Source: Streptomyces sp. NBC_01341 (lineage in GTDB: Bacteria > Actinomycetota > Actinomycetes > Streptomycetales > Streptomycetaceae). Taken from it: 64,000 nt of DNA. The notes beneath the pieces are model-generated. The model made no database searches and was not told where the DNA came from. It saw only the letters and a program-made list of their open reading frames with translations. Each line of letters opens with the position of its first letter. Positions within the stretch are counted from its first letter, which is position 1. The translations under genes were made by a program, and so were the position numbers. The stretch is taken from the NCBI RefSeq assembly GCF_035946055.1, contig NZ_CP108364.1, positions 2,108,001 to 2,172,000 on the forward strand, read 5' to 3'. Positions 1-8,107 of this stretch are shown here, in pieces.

Positions 1-524
1 TGCCCGGGGTCCTCCAGGTGGACGCGGGAGTCCATCGAGGTGTCGCGCTCGTCCCCGAGGAGGAACAGCTGTCCTTCCGGAACGTCGGCCGTGAACTTCT
101 GGGCGGAGGCGGGGGCCTTGCCGTCCGCGCCGACGAGTGACGAGGCGCCGTCCGCCCGCAGATACGGTTCCTCGATGGGCTTGCCGTTGACGGTGAGGCG
201 GCCGTCGTCGCCGCAACACGCGATCGTGTCACCGCCGACGCCGACGACACGCTTGACCATCGGCACGTCGCCCCAGGCCGAGTCGGTGAAAACGACCACG
301 TCACCACGCCGCACGTCACCGCCGTCCACCCGCTCGGCGAGCACCCGGTCCCCGGCGTTCACCGTCGGTGACATCGAGTCGGTCGGCACCGTGTACGGCG
401 CGTACACCACCGCTCCCCAGGCGAATCCGCCGAGGAAGAGCACACAGCCGACGGCCACGGCCAGGTTCGACAACACAGTGCCGAGCCGACCGTGGCCGTC
501 ATCCGTACGTCCTGTTCCACTCAT
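1..524 (-). CDS. sipZ: Type I signal peptidase SipZ-like (3' end outside window)
   Basis: Membrane serine protease that removes signal peptides from exported proteins. Reading the minus strand from the ATG at 524-522 gives a short cytoplasmic N-terminus, one membrane segment (about residues 17-41), then the catalytic Ser in PTDSM (Ser50) and the general-base Lys in MVKRVVGVGGD (Lys91). The substrate-pocket GD-S-M/DSR region lies close to the window edge, and the C-terminus is outside. It is the last of four tandem paralogues, 50 bp downstream of sipY. The sequence around the Ser (YTVPTDSM) differs from the IPSGSM/IPSDSM of the other three, so it is the most diverged copy. The Z designation rests on position relative to the S. 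lividans sipWXYZ order. Confidence 0.9.
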   Translation of the reverse strand, partial: MSGTGRTDDGHGRLGTVLSNLAVAVGCVLFLGGFAWGAVVYAPYTVPTDSMSPTVNAGDRVLAERVDGGDVRRGDVVVFTDSAWGDVPMVKRVVGVGGDTIACCGDDGRLTVNGKPIEEPYLRADGASSLVGADGKAPASAQKFTADVPEGQLFLLGDERDTSMDSRVHLEDPG

Positions 525-574
525 CCCAGCGCTCCCCCATCGGAGATCGACAATCGCTGATCCGAGTCGGCACC

Positions 575-1471
575 CTACCCGGCGGTACGCCCGTGGGTCA
601 GCCTGCGGCGACGCCAGAACACGAGGGGCAGCGCACCGGCTACACCGAGTGCTCCCGGCACGGCGGCGGAGGCCGCAGCGTTCAGCCCCGGCTGGTCGAA
701 CGTCTTCGGCACAGGCAGGGTCGCCCAGCGGCTGATCGGCCATGCGATCACGATGGCCCGGCCGACGACCTCGTCGTTGGGAACCGTGCCGCCGCCGGGA
801 AGCTCCTGGTGGTAACGGGAGTCCCACGAGTTCTGCCGGTGGTCGCCCATCACCCAGATCCGGCCCTTGGGCACGTGGACCGGACCGAACGGCTCGTCGT
901 CGCACGCGCTGTTGCCCTTGAAGATGAACGACTTGTCGTCGAGCGCCTTGCCGTTGACCGTGACCGGCCCGTTCTTCTTGCACTCGACCGTGTCACCGCC
1001 TACCGCGATGACCCGCTTGATCAGGTCCTTCTCCTCGGCCGACGGCATCAGCCCGATGAAGCTCAGGAACTTCTGCACCGCGTTGGGCTCGGGCGTCGCG
1101 GTGTCCTCGAGCCAGCCGCCCGGGTCGTGGAAGACCACGACCTCGCCGCGCTCCGGCTCCGCGCCGAACCACGGGGTCAGCTTGTCGACCAGTACCCGGT
1201 CACCCCGCTGAAGGGTGTTCTGCATCGAGTCCGAGGGGATCGAGAACGCCTGTACCAGGAAGGTCTTGATCAGCAGCGCGAGAATGAGCGCGATACCGAT
1301 GAGGAGCGGCAGTTCCTTCCAGAAGGAGCGCGGCTTCTTCACCGCCCTGCTGCCACCGCCCGCGGCATCGCCGTCACTGTCCGCACCCACCGGAACTCCC
1401 TCGCCAGAAGGCCGGTCCTCGGGTTCGTCGTGTCCGGATCGTGCGCCGACCGCCAAATCCCCCACATCCAC
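575..1471 (-). CDS. sipY: Type I signal peptidase SipY
   Basis: Signal peptidase I, a membrane Ser/Lys protease acting on Sec and Tat precursors. It has an N-terminal membrane segment at about residues 53-76, catalytic Ser82 in IPSDSM, Lys152 in IKRVIAVGGD and the GDHRQNSWDSR box. A second hydrophobic stretch near the C-terminus (about 268-285), followed by an Arg cluster, suggests a C-terminal membrane anchor. The start shown (ATG at 1471) overlaps sipX by 98 nt. An alternative GTG at 1390, preceded by GAGGGAG, would cut the overlap to 17 nt and remove an acidic 27-residue leader. Family identity is clear; the exact start is not. Confidence 0.92.
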   Translation of the reverse strand: MDVGDLAVGARSGHDEPEDRPSGEGVPVGADSDGDAAGGGSRAVKKPRSFWKELPLLIGIALILALLIKTFLVQAFSIPSDSMQNTLQRGDRVLVDKLTPWFGAEPERGEVVVFHDPGGWLEDTATPEPNAVQKFLSFIGLMPSAEEKDLIKRVIAVGGDTVECKKNGPVTVNGKALDDKSFIFKGNSACDDEPFGPVHVPKGRIWVMGDHRQNSWDSRYHQELPGGGTVPNDEVVGRAIVIAWPISRWATLPVPKTFDQPGLNAAASAAVPGALGVAGALPLVFWRRRRLTHGRTAG

Positions 1472-2432
1472 TCCTCACTCCGTGCCACCGCCCGCGTCCG
1501 ATCCGGCGCAGGCCCACCACTCCCATAACGAGCGGGAGTTCCGCAGGGGTCGGGAGCAGGACCATTCCGTTGCGATCCTGGGAGGACAGACTATTCGACG
1601 GGCTCGGCCCCGCAGTCGTCCTGGCGCGCCCGTCGGGGACCGACGCGTACGTCCCGGGCTCCTCCAGCCTGCGCCAGTGACCGAACGGCCAGGCGATCAC
1701 GACGGCCCTGCCCACGACCTGGTCCTGTGAGACCGTGCCGTTTCCGGGCTTGTCGAGGTGGAAGCGCGAGTCCGCGGAGTTGGACCGATGGTCGCCCATC
1801 ACGAAGATCCGGCCCTGCGGAACCTTTACCTCGAATTTGAGAGTGGAGGGCACATCACCGGGGTTCAGGTAGGGCTCGTCGAGCGCCACGCCGTTGACCG
1901 TGATCCTGCCGTCGGTACCGCAGCACTTCACGGTGTCGCCCCCGACGGCGACCACGCGCTTGATCAGATCCTGTTCGTCCTCGGAGGGCAGCAGCCCGAT
2001 GAACGTCAGCAACTCCTTCATCTGCTTGATGCCCGCCGGCGGGTCCTCGGTGGCGGGGGCCTCCTGCTGCAGCCAGCCACCGGGGTCCTTGAAGACGACG
2101 ACGTCACCGCGCTCGGGTTCGGAGCCGAACCACGGGGTCAGCTTGTCCACGAGTACCCGGTCGCCGATCCTGATGGTCTGTTCCATCGACCCGGAGGGGA
2201 TCACGAAGGCCTGGACGAGGAAGGTCTTCAGCACCAGCGCGATCAGCAGGGCCACCACGACGAGGAGCGGAATCTCCTTGATCGCGGATCTGCGTCTGCG
2301 GCGTTTCACCTTGCGGGCGAGTTTTCTCCGCTCCGCCCGTGTGGGCAGCGAGCGTGGGGTCGTCGGCCGTGATCCGGTGGGCAGCGGAGGACTGGCGTCC
2401 GTCCCGTCGCGGCCACGCCCGCGGTTACCCAC
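1374..2432 (-). CDS. sipX: Type I signal peptidase SipX
   Basis: Type I signal peptidase with an unusually long basic N-terminus (Arg/Lys-rich, about residues 32-50) before a membrane segment at 53-77. Catalytic Ser82 lies in IPSGSM and Lys158 in IKRVVAVGGD; the GDHRSNSADSR substrate box is present. At 352 residues it is longer than a minimal SipI. The extra C-terminal part holds a short hydrophobic stretch followed by a Gly/Arg-rich tail, and that tail is encoded by DNA shared with the start of sipY. It overlaps sipW by 8 nt, so the two are probably translationally coupled. In S. lividans most of the tandem sip genes are co-transcribed; the same is inferred here. Confidence 0.92.
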   Translation of the reverse strand: MGNRGRGRDGTDASPPLPTGSRPTTPRSLPTRAERRKLARKVKRRRRRSAIKEIPLLVVVALLIALVLKTFLVQAFVIPSGSMEQTIRIGDRVLVDKLTPWFGSEPERGDVVVFKDPGGWLQQEAPATEDPPAGIKQMKELLTFIGLLPSEDEQDLIKRVVAVGGDTVKCCGTDGRITVNGVALDEPYLNPGDVPSTLKFEVKVPQGRIFVMGDHRSNSADSRFHLDKPGNGTVSQDQVVGRAVVIAWPFGHWRRLEEPGTYASVPDGRARTTAGPSPSNSLSSQDRNGMVLLPTPAELPLVMGVVGLRRIGRGRWHGVRSGCGGFGGRRTIRTRRTRGPAFWRGSSGGCGQ

Positions 2433-3198
2433 GGTCCGCGCCTGTCGGCCGTATGCCCGCGAAGGCGTCCGTGCCCTCCAGGGAGCCGACCCTGCCGAGC
2501 GGCCAGCCGAGCCAGTCGACCCGCCCGATCACACGGTCGAGCGGCACCATGCCGCCGCCCGGCTCCCCGAGGTGGTCGCGGGAGTCCCGGGACCTGCTGC
2601 GATGGTCCCCCATCACCCACAGGGTGCCGCCGGGCACCACGATGTCGAAGGCGACCTCGGACGGTCTGTCCCCGGGGTGGATGTAGCCCTCGCTCACCGC
2701 GGTGCCGTTCACCTCGAGCCTTCCCAGCCTGTCGCAGCAGACCACCCGGTCGCCCCCCACGCCCACCACCCGCTTCACGAAGTCCGTCCCGGCGGGCTCG
2801 GCCAGTCCCAGGGACGCGGCCGCCCCGCGCAGCAGTTCGCCCACGGGGTCGCCGCCGGTGTCCGCCTCCCGCACGAACGATCCGGTGCCGTCGAAGACCA
2901 CCACGTCGCCGCGCCGGGGTTCGGATCCGAAACGGTACGCCAGTTTGTTGACGAGTACCCGGTCCCCGATTCTCAATGTGGGTTCCATAGATCCGCTGGG
3001 GATGAGGAAGGGCTGGAGCACGAACGCGCTGAACAGCAGCAGGGCCGCGGTGCAGGCCATCCCCAGGAACGCCGTCCGCCCCCAGGACACCGACCTGGGC
3101 AGCCGGTCCCGGACATGCGCGGAGCGCGACCCCTCCTCCGGCCCGTCTGCGGGGCCTGAGGAACGATCGCGCTCCGTGTGCTGTGCTTCCGTGTCCAT
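2425..3198 (-). CDS. sipW: Type I signal peptidase SipW
   Basis: First of the four tandem signal peptidases, 257 residues. A charged N-terminus leads to a membrane segment at about 42-63, catalytic Ser70 in LIPSGSM, Lys142 in VKRVVGVGGD and the GDHRSRSRDSRDH box near 198-208. No C-terminal hydrophobic anchor is obvious, unlike SipX and SipY. It lies 45 bp downstream of rplS, separated by a stable hairpin. The ATG at 3198 is the only start that keeps the full N-terminal region. Confidence 0.93.
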   Translation of the reverse strand: MDTEAQHTERDRSSGPADGPEEGSRSAHVRDRLPRSVSWGRTAFLGMACTAALLLFSAFVLQPFLIPSGSMEPTLRIGDRVLVNKLAYRFGSEPRRGDVVVFDGTGSFVREADTGGDPVGELLRGAAASLGLAEPAGTDFVKRVVGVGGDRVVCCDRLGRLEVNGTAVSEGYIHPGDRPSEVAFDIVVPGGTLWVMGDHRSRSRDSRDHLGEPGGGMVPLDRVIGRVDWLGWPLGRVGSLEGTDAFAGIRPTGADRG

Positions 3199-3199
3199 C

Positions 3200-3222
3200 G
3201 GGGCCGGATTCTATCCGGCCCC
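3200..3222 (-). terminator. Hairpin between rplS and sipW
   Basis: Perfect 9-bp stem (3200-3208 with 3214-3222) and 5-nt loop directly after rplS and just before the sipW ATG. It probably ends or attenuates the ribosomal transcript before the sip genes. There is no clear T-run. Confidence 0.6.
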
Positions 3223-3243
3223 GCTGTGGACGCCGGAGGTGAA

Positions 3244-3594
3244 TCAGCGGTCGCGCTTCTCCTTGATCTTCGCGGCCTTGCCGCGGAGCTCACGGAGGAA
3301 GTACAGCTTGGCGCGACGGACATCACCGCGGGTGACGAGCTCGATCTTCTCGAAGATCGGGCTGTGCACCGGGAAGGTGCGCTCGACGCCGACGCTGAAG
3401 GAGACCTTGCGGACCGTGAAGGTCTCGCTGACGCCCGAGCCCTGGCGACGGATGACTACGCCCTTGAACTGCTGGATACGGGAGCGGTTGCCCTCGATCA
3501 CGCGCACGTGGACGTTGACGGTGTCACCCGGGCGGAACGCCGGGAGGTCGGTGCGGAGCGAGGCGGCGTTGACGCCATCGAGCAGGGAAGTCAT
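3244..3594 (-). CDS. rplS: 50S ribosomal protein L19
   Basis: Large-subunit protein at the 30S-50S interface. The ATG at 3594 (MTSLLDGV) gives 116 residues, the usual actinobacterial length; an upstream in-frame GTG at 3621 would add nine residues with no family support. The core is typical: [16 protein letters not shown], then [12 protein letters not shown] and the [21 protein letters not shown]-terminus. It is the last ribosomal gene of the rpsP-khpA-rimM-trmD-rplS block, an order widely kept in bacteria. Confidence 0.97.
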   Translation of the reverse strand: MTSLLDGVNAASLRTDLPAFRPGDTVNVHVRVIEGNRSRIQQFKGVVIRRQGSGVSETFTVRKVSFSVGVERTFPVHSPIFEKIELVTRGDVRRAKLYFLRELRGKAAKIKEKRDR

Positions 3595-3718
3595 GTTGTC
3601 TGCTTTCTTCGCCGATGCCACAGGTCATCGACGGGAGAGAGTGAGGTCGGGATGCTGATCCCATCGGGCGGGCGTCTGTCCCCCTGTGGCAGGGGCGCAC
3701 GCCGGACGTACAGCGGGC

Positions 3719-4543
3719 CTATTCTTCCACGGCCTGCGGCCTGCGCCAAAATCGGCCGCCGGGCTCCGGGGACCAGCCGAGGATGGAGAGGATCTCGCGG
3801 TCCTTCTTGTCGAAGCCGGATGCCTCGCAACGCTCGATGAGATCCGGCCGGTTGAGCGCGGTACGACGGAATGCCTCGTCCCGCCGCCAGCGCGCGATGC
3901 GCCCGTGGTGCCCGCTCAGCAGCACGTCCGGGATGCCCCGGCCACGCCACTCGGGGGGCTTCGTGTAGACCGGGCCTTCCAGGAGGTCGGCCATGGCTCC
4001 GGGCGCGAAGGAGTCGTCCCGGTGCGACTCGGCGTTGCCGAGCACCCCCGGCAGCAGCCTGGCCACGGCCTCCGTGATCACCAGGACGGCGGCCTCCCCG
4101 CCGGCCAGGACGTAGTCCCCGATGGAGACCTCGACGACGGGCATCCGGGTCGCGTACTCGTCCGTCACCCGGCGGTCGATGCCCTCGTAGCGGGCGGGAG
4201 CGAAGACCAGCCACGGCCGCTCCGACAGCTCCACGGCGAGCTCCTGGGTGAAGGGCCGGCCACTGGGTGTAGGCACCACGAGCACCGGGGAGTGCGCCCC
4301 TGCCTCGTATCCGTCGGCCAGCGCGTCGTCCAGGGCCTCGCCCCACGGGCCGGTCTTCATGACCATGCCGGGGCCGCCGCCGTACGGGGTGTCGTCCACG
4401 GTGTTGTGCCGGTCGTGGGTCCAGTCACGCAGGTCGTGGACGTGTACGTCGAGGCTGCCCCGGGCGCGGGCCTTGCCGACGAGGGAGACGTTCAGGGGTT
4501 CGAGGTACTCGGGGAAGATCGTGACGACGTCCAGCCGCATCAC
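3719..4543 (-). CDS. trmD: tRNA (guanine-N1)-methyltransferase TrmD
   Basis: Methylates G37 next to the anticodon of tRNAs that read CNN codons, using S-adenosylmethionine, and so prevents +1 frameshifting. The N-terminus is [11 protein letters not shown]. The trefoil-knot SAM site contains APARYEGID and the [13 protein letters not shown] segment at about residues 130-150. The start is GTG at 4543, or ATG at 4540 immediately after; either overlaps the rimM stop (GTGATG), implying translational coupling. At 274 residues it is a normal actinobacterial length. Confidence 0.97.
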   Translation of the reverse strand: MMRLDVVTIFPEYLEPLNVSLVGKARARGSLDVHVHDLRDWTHDRHNTVDDTPYGGGPGMVMKTGPWGEALDDALADGYEAGAHSPVLVVPTPSGRPFTQELAVELSERPWLVFAPARYEGIDRRVTDEYATRMPVVEVSIGDYVLAGGEAAVLVITEAVARLLPGVLGNAESHRDDSFAPGAMADLLEGPVYTKPPEWRGRGIPDVLLSGHHGRIARWRRDEAFRRTALNRPDLIERCEASGFDKKDREILSILGWSPEPGGRFWRRPQAVEE

Positions 4544-5130
4544 GCGCCGCCCTTCTTCCCGTCGTCCGCGGCGTCGTCGCCGGCGCTGTCCTCGTCGCGC
4601 ACGGACGCGATGACGGCCTCGCTCTCGTCGATCAGACCGGGCGGCGGCGTGATGACGGCACGCTGCTCCTCCAGGTCGATCTCGGTGACGATCTCCTCGA
4701 CGAACGGGATCATCACCTCGCTGCCGTCCGGGCGTTCCACGATGAAGAGGTCCTGCGAGGGCAGGTGAGTGATCTCCGTGATCCGGCCGATCTCGGTGCC
4801 GTCGGCCAGGACGACGTCGAGGTCCATCAGCTGGTGGTCGTAGAACTCCTCGGGATCCTCCGGCAGTTCCGCGGGGTCCACCTCGGCGATCAGCAGGGTG
4901 TTGCGCAGCGCCTCGGCGGCCGTGCGGTCGCGCACCCCCTCGAACCGCAGCAGCAGCCTTCCGCTGTGCACCCGGCCGGTCTCGATGGCCAGCGGCCCCA
5001 CGTGGGCGGGCTCGGTGGCCAGGACGGCGCCGGGCCCGAGCCGGAGCTCGGGCTCGTCGGTGCGCACCTCGACGGTGACCTCGCCCTTGATGCCGTGGGC
5101 GCGACCGATCCGCGCAACTACCAACTGCAC
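4540..5130 (-). CDS. rimM: 16S rRNA processing protein RimM
   Basis: Assembly factor for the 30S head; binds S19 and helps mature the 3' domain of 16S rRNA. The N-terminal beta-barrel begins [17 protein letters not shown]. The C-terminal PRC-barrel domain includes the [10 protein letters not shown] segment (about residues 90-105) and [12 protein letters not shown]. An acidic tail ([15 protein letters not shown]) is typical of streptomycete copies. The GTG start at 5130 is preceded by GGGAG. The gene couples to trmD by a 4-nt overlap. Confidence 0.96.
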   Translation of the reverse strand: MQLVVARIGRAHGIKGEVTVEVRTDEPELRLGPGAVLATEPAHVGPLAIETGRVHSGRLLLRFEGVRDRTAAEALRNTLLIAEVDPAELPEDPEEFYDHQLMDLDVVLADGTEIGRITEITHLPSQDLFIVERPDGSEVMIPFVEEIVTEIDLEEQRAVITPPPGLIDESEAVIASVRDEDSAGDDAADDGKKGGA

Positions 5131-5184
5131 GCTGTTTCTCCCGGTGTTCTCTTGCTGAGGAGGCGGTGATGTACGGACGACAAA

Positions 5185-5216
5185 GGCCGGGGACGGCTCG
5201 AAAGCCCTCCCCGGCC
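5185..5216 (-). terminator. Hairpin between khpA and rimM
   Basis: Imperfect 14-bp stem (5185-5198 with 5203-5216, one C-C mismatch) and a 4-nt loop in the 105-bp gap between khpA and rimM. It may be an internal attenuator or processing site that lowers rimM-trmD expression relative to rpsP. It is not clearly a full terminator. Confidence 0.5.
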
Positions 5217-5235
5217 CCGGCCGGTGTTCAACTCT

Positions 5236-5475
5236 TCAGCGAACCTGGTCCACGTCGACGAGGTCGACCCGGATCCCACGTCCACCGATGGCACCCACGA
5301 CGGTACGCAGGGCGCGCGCGGTGCGGCCGTTACGGCCGATCACCTTGCCGAGGTCGTCGGGGTGAACCCTGACCTCCAGCACGCGTCCACGGCGCAGATC
5401 GCGCGAGGCGACCTGCACATCGTCGGGGTTGTCGACGATGCCCTTCACGAGGTGCTCAAGAGCCTCCTCGAGCAT
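5236..5475 (-). CDS. khpA: KH-domain RNA-binding protein KhpA
   Basis: A 79-residue single-KH-domain protein. In Gram-positives KhpA pairs with KhpB/EloR and affects RNA stability and cell elongation. The RNA-contact GxxG loop is seen as GRNG in GKVIGRNGRTARAL (about residues 45-60). It lies 2 nt after rpsP, the standard rpsP-khpA-rimM order. Identification is firm; the precise role in Streptomyces is inferred from other phyla. Confidence 0.93.
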   Translation of the reverse strand: MLEEALEHLVKGIVDNPDDVQVASRDLRRGRVLEVRVHPDDLGKVIGRNGRTARALRTVVGAIGGRGIRVDLVDVDQVR

Positions 5476-5477
5476 GC

Positions 5478-5918
5478 TCAGGCCTCGGTCGACTCGGTGG
5501 ACGCGGCAGCGTCGGCCGCCTCGTCCGCCTTCTTGTCCGACTTCTTGGCCTTCTGGGTGATGGCCTCACCCTTGGCCTCGTCGCCGTCCGTGGCCAGGGC
5601 CTCGAACAGGGCGCGCTTGTCAGCCTTGGGCTCCGGCTGCAGGAGCGGCGCGGGGGCCGGGAGGCCCTTGTGGGCCTGCCAGTCACCGGTGAGCTTCAGG
5701 ATCGCGAGGACGGGCTCGGTCGGCTGGGCGCCGACAGACAGCCAGTACTGTGCGCGCTCCGCGTTGACCTCGATGCGGGAAGGGTTCTGCACCGGGTGGT
5801 ACAGACCGATCTCCTCGATGGCCCGGCCGTCACGGCGGGTACGGGAGTCGGCGACGACGATGCGGTAGTGAGGCGAACGGATCTTGCCCAGACGCTTCAG
5901 CTTGATCTTGACTGCCAC
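5478..5918 (-). CDS. rpsP: 30S ribosomal protein S16
   Basis: Small-subunit assembly protein. The family N-terminus [23 protein letters not shown] fixes the start at GTG 5918, with AGGAG about 12 nt upstream; the open frame continues upstream without homology. The S16 core covers roughly residues 1-85. It is followed by a long Lys/Ala/Ser/Glu-rich tail (to residue 146), which is usual in actinobacteria and probably disordered. First gene of the rpsP-khpA-rimM-trmD-rplS block. Confidence 0.96.
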   Translation of the reverse strand: MAVKIKLKRLGKIRSPHYRIVVADSRTRRDGRAIEEIGLYHPVQNPSRIEVNAERAQYWLSVGAQPTEPVLAILKLTGDWQAHKGLPAPAPLLQPEPKADKRALFEALATDGDEAKGEAITQKAKKSDKKADEAADAAASTESTEA

Positions 5919-6073
5919 GGAAGTGGTCTCTCCTGGTCTGTGACGTGGTTGGGCACAAAAGATGCCACGTGGGGTTGCGGTACTCGGGTGCCCGATGGAC
6001 GCGTCAGCCGGAGGAGAGAGGGGTCCTGTGCGACTGTCGAGTACAGCTGACCATTGTGCCACACCCCATGGGG

Positions 6074-6667
6074 TCACCCCACCGCGACCGCCGCTTCCGG
6101 GATACGGAAGGGCTTGCCGCACCCGCCGCACATGATCGGCGCCTGGGCGAGGACGGACGGGACGACGCGGACGTTGCGACCGCAGTCGCAGACGGCCTTG
6201 ACCCGCACGCCTCCCCCGGACGAACCGTGCCGGGCGGCGGGACCGCGGAACGAGCGCTTGGTGTCCGCGGCCGTGGCGACGGTGTGCGCCTTGAGAGCGC
6301 GCTGCAGCCGCTCCGCCGTGGGACGGTATCTGCGTTTGGCCTCGGTATTCAGGGTCACCAGCGAGAATCCGCTGCTGGGGTGGGGCTCCTCGGCATGGTC
6401 GAGGCCCAGCTCCTCGGCGATCGCGAGGAAGCGTCGATTGTGGTAGCGGCCCGCTCGCGAGGTGTCCCGGACACCTCGTGCGGCGGCGATGCCGTGGACT
6501 GCCTCATGGAGCAGCCGTTCGAAGGAGAGCTCGGCGCCACAGGCGGACGAGGACTCTCCGATCAGGGACTCTGGCGCGGCAAGATCGGGCAGCTCGGGGT
6601 GGTACCGCTGAATGTCGGCCCACGCCTGTGCCAGCTCTGCGGCAAGTACAGGTGGTGTCGTGCTCAC
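6074..6667 (-). CDS. SprT-like zinc protein (putative metallopeptidase)
   Basis: A 197-residue protein with an HExxH zinc motif, HEAVH at residues 54-58, followed by a GRYHNRRF segment whose His could be the third ligand. This arrangement resembles SprT/Spartan-like gluzincins. The C-terminus carries two Cys pairs (CDCGRN near 162-167 and MCGGCGKPF near 181-189), a zinc ribbon as in SprT proteins. No signal peptide or membrane segment is present. It lies upstream of rpsP on the same strand with a gap of about 155 bp. Function is inferred from motifs only; homologues are usually annotated as hypothetical. Confidence 0.72.
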   Translation of the reverse strand: MSTTPPVLAAELAQAWADIQRYHPELPDLAAPESLIGESSSACGAELSFERLLHEAVHGIAAARGVRDTSRAGRYHNRRFLAIAEELGLDHAEEPHPSSGFSLVTLNTEAKRRYRPTAERLQRALKAHTVATAADTKRSFRGPAARHGSSGGGVRVKAVCDCGRNVRVVPSVLAQAPIMCGGCGKPFRIPEAAVAVG

Positions 6668-7188
6668 GTCGTGACAACGAGCCTGAGCGCTCCGGTGTTC
6701 CTATTCCGGGGCATCCCAAATAATTTGCACGTACCAGTCAGTTTCCCTCCATGCGCCGCGACGAGGGCGGGTGCGCAGATCAGCGGAGAAGCATCACAGC
6801 TCGCACCAAGGTAGGACGTAGCCGCACGTACGCACCGGCGCGGACCCGGCACCCTCAGGGGACATTACCCGGGACGGAGCAGAGGCGGCACACCGGCGGC
6901 AGGGCGGGCGCGGAGCGCTCGACGTGCTGCGCCCGGCGTGTCGGGTAAGACTGTGAGGAAGCGAGCGGCCGGCGCGTCGCACCCCGGCGTCCGCGCGCAC
7001 CGCGCGACGCCGGGGGCGCACGACCGGAGCACGCGAGCAATGTGATCCCGCCCCGTCCGACCCCTGGACGGGACCGCCGATGCGGAGTTCCCTGACATAC
7101 GGGGGCTGTGGGCACACATACACAGCACACAGACATGGGGGACCTCACTCGGGCACGACCGACCTCACGGCGGATTGGGGCGCATTCC
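6668..7188. other. Divergent intergenic region, 521 bp
   Basis: Lies between the SprT-like gene and the methyltransferase, which point away from each other, so it must hold both promoters. An AT-rich patch near 6715-6735 is the most promoter-like stretch for the minus-strand gene. No convincing coding frame, RNA gene or strong hairpin was found. Confidence 0.5.
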
Positions 7189-8049
7189 ATGACACCAACG
7201 CTCGTCCGGCACCACAGGTACGCGGACTCGTCCGATCCGGTGGACGCCGGTACCCGCGCCCGTGACTGGGCCGAGATCCAGGAGCGCATGCTCGCGCCCC
7301 TCTACGAGGCGGTGTACGAGCGCCTCGAGGTGGGCTCCGGCACGCGGATGCTCTCCCTCGACTGTGGTTCCGGGCTCGCGCTGCTGATGGCGGCGTCACG
7401 CGGGGCGCGCGTCACCGGCGTCGACAGCGACCGGGAACGGCTCGCCCTCGCCCGGGAACGGCTCCTGGCCGGCGCGGGGCAGGAGGAGGGGAGCGGGGCT
7501 CCGCGGGCCAGGCTCGTGGACAGCGTCGCGGCGGCCGGCGCGGACCGCCCGGCGCCGTACAACCTGCTGACCGCCTTCCAGCCGATCGGGTGCGCGGACG
7601 GTGACTCCGAGGGGCTCGCGCCCGCACTGGCGTCGGCGGTGCCACTGGCCGTCCGCGGGACCACGGTGGTGCTGGCCGGCTGGGGCCCGCCGGAGCGGTG
7701 TGCCACGGCTCCGGTTCTCCGGGTCGCGGCCCGGCTCACCGAGTCCGCGCGCGCCCCGCGCACCCAGGCCGGCTGGCGGCCGGCGCTGCGGGACGACCTG
7801 GAGGACGTGGCGGCACGGGCGGGACTGAAGCCGGACGGTTCCGGGCGGGTGTCCTGCCCGTTCGGATACGCGGACGTGGACAGCGCCGTGCGGGGGCTGC
7901 TGTCGACCGGCCTGTTCGACGCCGCCGTACGCGCGACGGACCGCGCCCAGGTCGAGAAGGAGATCGCGGAGGCCCTGCATCCGCATCTGCGGGCCGACGG
8001 CACGGTGTGGATGCCGAACGTCTTCCGCTACCTGGTGTGCGTGACCTGA
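7189..8049 (+). CDS. Class I SAM-dependent methyltransferase
   Basis: Rossmann-fold methyltransferase of unknown substrate, 286 residues from the ATG at 7189 (MTPTLVRHH). Motif I is seen as SLDCGSGLALLMAA and motif II as the acidic GVDSD at the end of beta-2. An in-frame ATG at 7108 would add 27 residues (THTQHTDMGDL...) that look like untranslated leader, so I prefer the shorter form; neither start has a strong ribosome-binding site. Convergent with ffh across a perfect hairpin. Confidence 0.8.
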   Translation: MTPTLVRHHRYADSSDPVDAGTRARDWAEIQERMLAPLYEAVYERLEVGSGTRMLSLDCGSGLALLMAASRGARVTGVDSDRERLALARERLLAGAGQEEGSGAPRARLVDSVAAAGADRPAPYNLLTAFQPIGCADGDSEGLAPALASAVPLAVRGTTVVLAGWGPPERCATAPVLRVAARLTESARAPRTQAGWRPALRDDLEDVAARAGLKPDGSGRVSCPFGYADVDSAVRGLLSTGLFDAAVRATDRAQVEKEIAEALHPHLRADGTVWMPNVFRYLVCVT

Positions 8050-8055
8050 CGGGAA

Positions 8056-8094
8056 CGCGAAGGGGCGCCCCGCCGGGCGGGGCGCCCCTTCGCG
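8056..8094. terminator. Bidirectional terminator between methyltransferase and ffh
   Basis: Perfect 17-bp stem (8056-8072 with 8078-8094) and 5-nt loop between two convergent stop codons. Symmetry and position suggest it ends transcription from both sides. Confidence 0.85.
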
Positions 8095-8107
8095 TGCGAC
8101 GGGCCGG

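Noticed and set aside
7108-7188. Longer methyltransferase N-terminus
   Set aside because: The added 27 residues lack family similarity and there is no ribosome-binding site at 7108.
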